A stretch of 64,000 nt of DNA. Source: Chitinophaga varians (GTDB lineage Bacteria; Bacteroidota; Bacteroidia; Chitinophagales; Chitinophagaceae). The notes beneath the pieces are model-generated. The model saw only the letters and a program-made list of their open reading frames with translations. It was not told the origin of the DNA and searched no databases. Positions within the stretch are counted from its first letter, which is position 1. The number at the start of each line of letters is the position of its first letter. Positions 58,032-64,000 of the stretch are shown here, in pieces. Where the stretch lies: positions 806,001-870,000 of the forward strand of contig NZ_JABAIA010000002.1 of assembly GCF_012641275.1 (NCBI RefSeq), written 5' to 3'. The translations under genes were made by a program, and so were the position numbers.

Positions 58032-60548
58032 TTATTGATTTTCTGTTGCCGTATTTTTTAGTCTTTTGCCCCATTTCCAGAGCTCAAACCACCATACAGA
58101 TATCGCGCCAACGGCGGCACAGGTCAGCAAAGAGCGTATATCCAGCGCCGTGATACTGAAAAATCCAGCTACCGGCGGTATATAAAGCATGGCGGCCAGC
58201 AATGCCAGTGTGATCAGGATAACGCCGACCATCAGCTTGTTATGGTTGCGCATACTGGCGATAAATGAATAATAGAAGGAGCGGTTGACCTGGGTGAGAA
58301 ATACGTTGGCCAGCACAAGCGTGGTGAAGACCATGCTGCGGGTGTATACTTCATCATGTCCCTGTGACAGGCTGTACTGGTAGATGCCGAGCACGCCGGC
58401 GGTGATCACCAGTCCCTGCAGCAGGCTGACGGCCATCTCCTTAAAAGAGAGGAACGTTTGGCTGATAGGACGTGGCGGAAGCTGCATGGCATTCGGTTCC
58501 ATAGGTTCGTTTTCATAGACAATGGAGCAGGTAGGTCCCATGATCAGTTCCAGGAAGATCACGTGTACCGGTGTGAAAATATTGGGGTAGGCCCATCCAA
58601 GGAACAACGGTAATGATACGGTGAGGATAATGGGAATATGAATGGAGATAATGTACTGTACTGCTTTTTTGATATTGGTGTAGATCCTTCTGCCCATGGC
58701 CACGGCGTCTACCATGCCGGAGAGGTCGTCGTTGGCGAGGATCAGCGCTGCCGCCTGTTTGGCGATCTCAGTGCCTTTCTTTCCCATGGCGATGCCGATG
58801 TGGGCGGCTTTCAGGGCGGGGCCGTCGTTGACGCCGTCGCCGGTCATGGCCACCACCTGGTTGTCCGCTTTGAGCGCGTCGATTGCGGCCAGTTTGGCTT
58901 CGGGGAACATGCGGGTGAAGATGTTCACCCGTTGCAGGGTAGCCTGCATGTCAGGGAGGGATTGTTGCATCAGCGTTTCTCCATCTATGGCTTCTTCCGC
59001 GTGCTGAAGGCCTGCCTGTGTGGCAATGGCTTTGGTGGTGGCGCTGTTATCGCCGGTAATGATCTTGATATCGATGCCTGCCTGATAGAACTGCTGGAAG
59101 ACCTGTCCGATATTGGCTTTTGGAGGATCGTAAAAAGCCACCAGCCCGATAAAGGAGAAGGGCAGGTCCTGTTGCTGGGCCGGATAATCTGTGCCGGTGA
59201 AGCCGGAGGTGGCCACTCCCAGTATACGGTAGCCTTTTTCCGCCAGTTGACTGAGCTGTTGTTGTACCTGGCTTTTTTCTGCCTCCGGCAGATGACAAAC
59301 GCGGAGAATAGCTTCCGGCGCACCTTTGGCGGCGACGATCCGTTGGCCGTCGTTTGTTTCGAACACGTGGGTCATCATAGGCGGTTTGCCTTCCAGGGGG
59401 TATTCATGCACGATGCGGTACTGCGGGCGTTCATCCGTTTCCGTTGTCTGTGCGTACAACTGGTGCAACGTTTTCTCCATGGGGTCAAACGGTACCGGCT
59501 CGCTGGCCCACATGGCGGCGCGGATAACGGCGGCAGGCCATTGGCCGTTTTCATACAGCGTATGGTCGGCAGCGTTATACACCGACTGCAGGCTCATTCT
59601 GTTTTCCGTAATGGTGCCGGTTTTATCAGTACAGATAACGGTGGCGCTGCCCAGGGCTTCCACGGTACGTATCTTTTTGACGATAATGCCCAGCTGCATC
59701 AGCCGCCTGGAGCCGAGCGCCATAAAAGTGGTGAAAGCCACGGGTATCTCTTCCGGCAGGATAGACATGGCCAGGGTAAGGCCTTTCAGGAGGCTGCCGG
59801 TCAGGCTGCGGCTTTGTATGAAATTGTACAGCCATACCGCCAGGAACACACCGATTCCGACAATGGCCATCCATTTTACAAATTGTTCTATCTGCTGTTG
59901 CAGCGGCGTGGGCTCTTCCCGGATGTCCAGGATGGCCTTGCCCAGCTGTCCTATCTTGGTCTGTTCCCCGATCTGTTCCACCCGGCAGATGGCCAGGCCG
60001 GACACGACCAGGGTGCCGCTGTATACATAGGGGTCGTCGCTGTCTGCTTCCTTAAATACGGCAAAGGCTTCCCCTGTCAGCGCGGATTCATTTACGGAGA
60101 AATCGTTGCTGTGCACAATCACGCCGTCGGCATTGACAGTATTGCCTTCCGAGATGACCAGCATGTCACCGATAACAATATCAGCTGTGGAGATGGATTG
60201 CAGCGTGCCGTTACGGATCACTTTACTCAGGGGTTCATTCATTTTCTCCAGCGCTTCCAGTGCCTTACGGCTACGGCTATCCTGGTAAAAAGAAATGCCG
60301 GACACCAGGGCGATGGCAGCCAGCATAAAATAGGCTTCGCCCCATTCGCCTAACACAAAATAGATGGCCGTTACAGCTATCAGCAGCATCAGCATGGGTT
60401 CCTGCAATATCTCCTTCAATAGCGCCAGCACCGGGTTGATGGAAGGCTCCGGCGGAATATTACGGCCGTTTTCTTCTCTGGAAGCAGCTACTGCTGCATC
60501 GTCCAGACCACGTATATTTTCAGGGAGATTTATTTTTGCTGCTGCCAT
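58032..60548 (-). CDS. Cation-translocating P-type ATPase (type II, calcium-pump-like)
   Basis: 838 residues from MAAAKINLPENIRGLDD (60548). The actuator region holds SALTGEAFAV (the TGE loop, about 155-165). The phosphorylated Asp is D308 in VICTDKTGTITENRMSL. The nucleotide domain has AAKGAPEAILRV, and GDGVNDGPALKAAHIGIAMG (about 580-600) is the hinge. The ion-binding helix M4 reads PEEIPVAFTTFMALG, in place of the PEGLP of SERCA. No N-terminal heavy-metal CxxC domain is present, so this is not a copper or zinc pump. The likely ion is Ca2+, with Mg2+, Mn2+ or Na+ possible. It has about ten membrane helices. Confidence 0.93.
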   Translation of the reverse strand: MAAAKINLPENIRGLDDAAVAASREENGRNIPPEPSINPVLALLKEILQEPMLMLLIAVTAIYFVLGEWGEAYFMLAAIALVSGISFYQDSRSRKALEALEKMNEPLSKVIRNGTLQSISTADIVIGDMLVISEGNTVNADGVIVHSNDFSVNESALTGEAFAVFKEADSDDPYVYSGTLVVSGLAICRVEQIGEQTKIGQLGKAILDIREEPTPLQQQIEQFVKWMAIVGIGVFLAVWLYNFIQSRSLTGSLLKGLTLAMSILPEEIPVAFTTFMALGSRRLMQLGIIVKKIRTVEALGSATVICTDKTGTITENRMSLQSVYNAADHTLYENGQWPAAVIRAAMWASEPVPFDPMEKTLHQLYAQTTETDERPQYRIVHEYPLEGKPPMMTHVFETNDGQRIVAAKGAPEAILRVCHLPEAEKSQVQQQLSQLAEKGYRILGVATSGFTGTDYPAQQQDLPFSFIGLVAFYDPPKANIGQVFQQFYQAGIDIKIITGDNSATTKAIATQAGLQHAEEAIDGETLMQQSLPDMQATLQRVNIFTRMFPEAKLAAIDALKADNQVVAMTGDGVNDGPALKAAHIGIAMGKKGTEIAKQAAALILANDDLSGMVDAVAMGRRIYTNIKKAVQYIISIHIPIILTVSLPLFLGWAYPNIFTPVHVIFLELIMGPTCSIVYENEPMEPNAMQLPPRPISQTFLSFKEMAVSLLQGLVITAGVLGIYQYSLSQGHDEVYTRSMVFTTLVLANVFLTQVNRSFYYSFIASMRNHNKLMVGVILITLALLAAMLYIPPVAGFFSITALDIRSLLTCAAVGAISVWWFELWKWGKRLKNTATENQ

Positions 60549-60732
60549 ACACCGGATTTTTTTGTTGATACTGCCGTTGAAAACCGCCACAGTTTGCATC
60601 AGGATGGGGAAATAATCGCAGGTCTAATATAATAAATAATAGCGGGGCAACAGGCAAAAGTGTTACCTTCCGTGCGGAAACACGTCCGGAATGGTTCTTG
60701 TGGGCTTATTTATTTAACTGTCGTCACAACTC

Positions 60733-62238
60733 ATGCGGAAACCTGGCCCGAGCAGTCTGTTTTTCAGATACCTCTTTGCGAACAAATGGCTGGTAGCTGC
60801 CATCTCTATAGTTACTGTACTAAGACTTTCTTTTGTCGGCGCTATGGGGCTGATGCCTCAGGATGCGTATTATTTTTTTTACGGCCAGCATCTGGCGTTG
60901 TCCTACTTTGATCACCCGCCGGCTATAGCCTATACGCTGCGGATCTTTACGGACGTATTGGGCAGGCATGCCTGGGTGATTAAACTGGCCGACACGCTGG
61001 TGACCATAGGAACATTGCTGGCTTTTTACCGCCTGGCCACCTTTTTCCTGTCGCGGCACCGCGCCTGGAATGCCGGGCTGCTGCTGTATTCCACGCTGAT
61101 GGTCACGTTGCTGTCGCTCGTGTCTACACCGGACGTGCCACTGATGCTGTGGTGGAGTATTTCACTGATTGCTTTGTACAAGGCGCTGTTTGAAGGCAGC
61201 CGTGCCGCGTGGGTATGGACCGGTATTGCCATGGGTCTTGCCTTTGACAGTAAGTACACCGGTATTTTTTTACCGGCGGGCGCTGTCTTGTTTTTATTGT
61301 TGTCTGCCCGTTACCGGCGTTACCTCTGGTCGCCATGGTTATTGCTGGCCATTGCGTTTTTTCTCCTGACTATTTCTCCGGTGGTGATCTGGAATGTAGA
61401 CAACCAGTTTGCCTCTTTCCGTTTTCAGTCGTCCGGAAGAGTAGGCGGCATGGAGCTGCATCCCCTGGATTTCCTGGGCGTCATTGGCCACCAGGCGGCG
61501 GTATTGATACCGGTGTTGCTGGGCGCATTGTTTTATTATTTGTACAAGGCCTTCGGCCGTTACCGGCGGAGAGGCTGGCGGGTGCCGGTGAAGCAGCTGT
61601 TCCTGTTGTGTTTTTTCCTGCCGTCATTTTTGGGTTTTATGGTGATTTCTCCTATTTATTGGGTGAAGCTCAACTGGATGATGCCTGGTTATATCACGGG
61701 TATTATCTGGGTAAGCGCGTGGATGGGCATGAAATACATCCGCTGGCAGTGGGCCGTGTCTGTGGCCGTGCATATGGCGCTGGCGGTGGAGATCATTTTT
61801 TACCCGGTGCCTATTCATTCGGATGATACGATGATCGGCTGGGAAGGGCTGGGAAAGGCGGCCAGGGAGATACGCCGACAATACCCCAATGATTTTATTT
61901 TTTCGGCAGATGATTATAAAACGAGCGCCATGCTCAATTTTTATCTTCCTGAGCTGGTGTATTCACGGAATGTCATCGGAGAGCCTGCACTTCAATTTGA
62001 TTATATAGGCACTGACCTGCGCAGGCTGGAAGGAAGGAATGCCATCTTTATCAATTCGCTGACGGACGTGGCGGATGATAAAGATGAACAGGCGTTTGTA
62101 AAGGAACTGCAACCCTATTTCTCGGATGTTGCGCCATTGCCGCCTATCATTGTAAAACTGCATGGCAGGGTGGTACGTAAGTTTCTGGTGTACCGTTGTT
62201 TCGATTATCAACCGCCGTTGCAGCCGGCCAGGGAATAG
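60733..62238 (+). CDS. Family 39-type glycosyltransferase (ArnT/PMT-like membrane protein)
   Basis: 501 residues with about eleven to thirteen membrane helices. The GT39/GT83 catalytic loop after helix 1 reads MPQDAYYFFYGQHLALSYFDHPPAIAYTLRI (about 40-70), with an acidic residue and the DHPP motif typical of undecaprenyl-phosphate-sugar dependent glycosyltransferases. A second typical loop is SPVVIWNVDNQFASFRFQSSGR (about 215-236). A soluble C-terminal part (about 365-501) lies outside the membrane. It probably transfers a lipid-linked sugar to lipid A, protein or a glycan. The gene is divergent from the P-type ATPase and converges with the Hpt-like gene (seven-base gap). Confidence 0.9.
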   Translation: MRKPGPSSLFFRYLFANKWLVAAISIVTVLRLSFVGAMGLMPQDAYYFFYGQHLALSYFDHPPAIAYTLRIFTDVLGRHAWVIKLADTLVTIGTLLAFYRLATFFLSRHRAWNAGLLLYSTLMVTLLSLVSTPDVPLMLWWSISLIALYKALFEGSRAAWVWTGIAMGLAFDSKYTGIFLPAGAVLFLLLSARYRRYLWSPWLLLAIAFFLLTISPVVIWNVDNQFASFRFQSSGRVGGMELHPLDFLGVIGHQAAVLIPVLLGALFYYLYKAFGRYRRRGWRVPVKQLFLLCFFLPSFLGFMVISPIYWVKLNWMMPGYITGIIWVSAWMGMKYIRWQWAVSVAVHMALAVEIIFYPVPIHSDDTMIGWEGLGKAAREIRRQYPNDFIFSADDYKTSAMLNFYLPELVYSRNVIGEPALQFDYIGTDLRRLEGRNAIFINSLTDVADDKDEQAFVKELQPYFSDVAPLPPIIVKLHGRVVRKFLVYRCFDYQPPLQPARE

Positions 62239-62245
62239 CGGGTGG

Positions 62246-62623
62246 TTACAGATCCAGGTCTTTTTTCAGCAGGGGCACATTATCTTCCGCCGTGGTAACC
62301 AGCATGGTAAGACTGTTATGCGTGGCGTGGTCCCACACGCTGGTATGTTTGATCTGGTCAAAACAGGGCTGAAGATATTCCATGCCGAGGCTGTTGAAGG
62401 AGGTTGCTATCTTATGGGTTTGTTGTTTGAGGGATGCAAGGTCTTTATCTGCTGCGATCTGGCGGCAGTTGTCCACATAGTTCATCATTGCATCGAGGTA
62501 CATGGCGGCAATTTCCTGCAGGAAAGTATAGTCACCGGCGCTGACCAGCAGGAGGTACTGAAAAGAGTAAGCTGGTGTGGTGACGTTTTCCAGCTGTCTG
62601 AGTTTTTCCACAGGGGTGAGCAT
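62246..62623 (-). CDS. Hpt-like histidine phosphotransfer protein
   Basis: 125 residues, all helical. DYTFLQEIAAMYLDAMMNYVDNCRQIAADKDLASLKQQTHKIATSFNSLGMEYL (about 31-84) matches a histidine-containing phosphotransfer domain: FLQEIAAMYLD as the first helix and the phospho-site H70 in THKIATSFNSLG, compared with HxLKGxSxxxG. The spacing from H70 to Gly80 is that of Hpt domains. It should shuttle phosphate between a hybrid histidine kinase and a response regulator, neither of which is adjacent. Its 5' end faces the promoter of the unknown gene at 62826. The assignment rests on the Hpt motif only. Confidence 0.72.
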   Translation of the reverse strand: MLTPVEKLRQLENVTTPAYSFQYLLLVSAGDYTFLQEIAAMYLDAMMNYVDNCRQIAADKDLASLKQQTHKIATSFNSLGMEYLQPCFDQIKHTSVWDHATHNSLTMLVTTAEDNVPLLKKDLDL

Positions 62624-62747
62624 ATATGGGTTTCTTGAGGGTTTACAAATAGATCTGTACCATTAAGTTACGATAATCATACGGATTTCGGTGACGGTGG
62701 TCACCGGTTACATTGATGACAATCATTCCATGTTGCCACGTTCATCA

Positions 62748-62778
62748 TTGTTCAGGGTTGGGGGCGGAGGTACCTTTG
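62748..62778 (+). promoter_or_regulatory. Promoter of the two-gene unknown operon
   Basis: TTG at 62748-62750, a 20-base spacer and TACCTTTG at 62771-62778: a complete match to the Bacteroidota promoter, 47 bases before the ATG at 62826. It supports that the gene pair 62826-63907 is expressed. Confidence 0.75.
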
Positions 62779-62825
62779 TGATGTCGGGAATATTTAATGT
62801 TTTTCTTTTTTTAATATGAACGCAT

Positions 62826-63509
62826 ATGTTTACCGGTTTCTTTTCCTCATCCCTGCAGCGGAGATTTTGTGAAGGCTTTCTTTTTTATCCGATCAGGAGG
62901 CTGCGCCAGTACGGAGGATATATTTTCAAACAATATAAATCCAGGTCTGGTATCAAGACGTTGCTGGAAAACCATCGACAGTTATTTGACTTCAACGGAT
63001 TTTATGCGGCGGAACTGGCCCGGCAGTTGAAGGATACGGCATTGCCCCATGCAGTGAAGCTCTCCCGCAAACTGGAAGCGCTGTATGTGGCCAGCCGGCA
63101 GGAACATAATGCCACAGGCTTTATGGAGTTCAACGAAGTGATCATCAGTTATTACCGTGAGTTGAGCACTTATCAGGCAGTTGTGTTGCAAAGCCTGGAA
63201 AAAGAGATGAAACCGGCTGTCCGTATCAAGGCTGATGACACCAGTTTCCAGTCTTTCAGGCCCGACTATCACGGCAACGTAAGAGATGTGATGAAGGCCT
63301 TTATCCGGGAAAGCAACCGGACCGCCAGATATTTACAAAAATGTATTGACGGTGACAGTAATATTTATGATATTTGTGCAGATAAAAAAATGCAGGACCT
63401 GGTCAACAGCATCAAGGAAATGTCATTGATACAGCGTGGAATGGTTACCTTGCTGCAACACTGGGAAGACCAGCAAAGGCTAAATGGTCTGCAGGTGTAT
63501 TATAATTAG
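62826..63509 (+). CDS. Unrecognised helical protein, first gene of a two-gene operon
   Basis: 227 residues. I do not recognise a family. The first 35 residues are basic and aromatic (SLQRRFCEGFLFYPIRRLRQYGGYIFKQYK), and the remainder is predicted helical: LLENHRQLFDFNGFYAAELARQLKD, ALPHAVKLSRKLEALYVASRQEHN, EFNEVIISYYRELSTYQAVVLQSLEKEM, and near the end KKMQDLVNSIKEMSLIQRGMVTLLQHWED. There is no signal peptide or clear membrane helix. A consensus promoter precedes it, and it is followed after 11 bases by another helical protein, so the two may form a complex. Confidence 0.7.
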   Translation: MFTGFFSSSLQRRFCEGFLFYPIRRLRQYGGYIFKQYKSRSGIKTLLENHRQLFDFNGFYAAELARQLKDTALPHAVKLSRKLEALYVASRQEHNATGFMEFNEVIISYYRELSTYQAVVLQSLEKEMKPAVRIKADDTSFQSFRPDYHGNVRDVMKAFIRESNRTARYLQKCIDGDSNIYDICADKKMQDLVNSIKEMSLIQRGMVTLLQHWEDQQRLNGLQVYYN

Positions 63510-63520
63510 CAGTACTTACT

Positions 63521-63907
63521 ATGAACAACCGGGAAGAAATAAGAGGGAAGAATCTGCAGGACCAGCAGATATGCAGAGGGTGGCTAAGTATTTTGGAAGG
63601 CTTGAGAAAAGAGAACACAGCACTGTTGGACAGGCTGACTGCCTCTCTGCGCCATACCAATTCCCGGGAATTTCTGGACCAGGCCGAAGCGTTTCAGGAA
63701 AAGATGATCAGTAAAAATGAATCCCTGAAACTATTGCGGCATGAAGTGATGGAGCAGCTGGACTGGCTGGACATTGTGCCACAGCCCAGAGAAGAAGCGC
63801 CACACGACTGGCCGGTGCTGACGCAGGATATGCGGAAAATGCAGGAAGAATTTGAAAAAATGAAAGCGGCGTTCAATAACCTGCTGCGCAACTGGCAATT
63901 AGAGTAG
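63521..63907 (+). CDS. Unrecognised coiled-coil protein, second gene of the operon
   Basis: 128 residues, highly charged and helical. Heptad-like runs occur at ICRGWLSILEGLRKENTALLDRLTASL (about 17-43), FLDQAEAFQEKMISKNESLKLLRHEVMEQLDWL (about 51-83) and MRKMQEEFEKMKAAFNNLLRNWQL (about 104-127). This build of three helices recalls FlgN-like secretion chaperones and other small helical adaptors, but I see no diagnostic motif. No membrane segment or signal. It lies 11 bases after the 62826 gene and probably interacts with that protein. Confidence 0.7.
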   Translation: MNNREEIRGKNLQDQQICRGWLSILEGLRKENTALLDRLTASLRHTNSREFLDQAEAFQEKMISKNESLKLLRHEVMEQLDWLDIVPQPREEAPHDWPVLTQDMRKMQEEFEKMKAAFNNLLRNWQLE

Positions 63908-64000
63908 ATACCTGAATGATTGATAAATGAGAAGGAAGACGATTGTAAAAGATGTGATGTGAATGTGCGGATGAAAGTGTAGCGAAAATGAGAGAATGAC

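Noticed and set aside
63908-64000. The 93 bases at the right end of the window
   Set aside because: Purine-rich sequence with no frame, hairpin or promoter that I can support.

Overview
The window looks like chromosome from a free-living Bacteroidota of the Chitinophaga type (Chitinophagaceae). The evidence is as follows. Two sigma/FecR regulatory pairs are present, one of them coupled to a SusC/SusD outer-membrane pair. STN domains are fused to outer-membrane proteins. Genes generally lack a purine-rich Shine-Dalgarno, and promoters match the Bacteroidota -7 consensus TAnnTTTG. Protein families typical of this group are also present (DUF1543, TlpA with a DUF4369-like front, LA_2272 surface repeats, phosphocholine-specific phospholipase C, GH116). 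I see no phage, plasmid, CRISPR or rRNA features. The layout is ordinary chromosome with a few accessory patches.

Layout. 0-3.2 kb: 5' end of a sensor histidine kinase, a divergent family 2 glycosyltransferase, a small membrane/lipoprotein and a PepSY membrane protein. 3.3-3.7 kb: two identical tRNA-Gly(GCC) genes behind a consensus promoter and before a terminator. 3.7-8 kb: a DUF2157-type membrane protein pair, a gluconolactonase-like protein, a small acetyltransferase and an OmpH/Skp chaperone. 8.2-12.9 kb: an ECF sigma factor, its FecR anti-sigma, a protein joining an STN domain to surface repeats, and a second surface-repeat protein. This is the most unusual gene set here. 13-24 kb: a beta-propeller protein, an AraC regulator, a lipoprotein, phospholipase C, two convergent L,D-transpeptidases, a DUF885 peptidase, an Fpg/Nei glycosylase and a DUF72 protein.

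24-31.7 kb: an SDR/phytanoyl-CoA-dioxygenase-like operon whose leader carries a palindromic operator-like site and a tiny ORF ending Cys-Cys-Cys. Upstream lies a five-gene molybdenum hydroxylase operon (2Fe-2S, FAD and Moco subunits, XdhC, MocA-like). 31.8-38.9 kb: sigma/FecR/SusC/SusD nutrient-uptake locus. 39-48.4 kb: TPR and SMI1/KNR4 proteins, sugar isomerase, signal peptidase I, amidohydrolase, MFS exporter with AraC regulator, YheT-like hydrolase. 48.4-54.5 kb: an orphan FecR, an AT-rich Fic protein that looks acquired, a GH116 glycosidase and a DUF1543 protein. 54.6-64 kb: TlpA-like thioredoxin, thiolase, 2-hydroxyacid dehydrogenase, P-type ATPase, GT39 glycosyltransferase, an Hpt-like protein and two unrecognised coiled-coil proteins.

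Non-coding structure is also notable. Two inverted arrays of the heptamer AATTACG flank short cores and start at gene 3' ends. There are GC-rich palindromes at two other gene ends, a long inverted repeat between convergent genes, and a 22-bp tandem duplication abutting the fic start codon. No stretch longer than 300 bases lacks a gene. The longest gaps (1710-1979, 7954-8282, 20532-20780, 25822-26112) hold, respectively, a terminator plus T/G-rich sequence, a promoter-like -7 motif, nothing I recognise, and the operator/leader described below.
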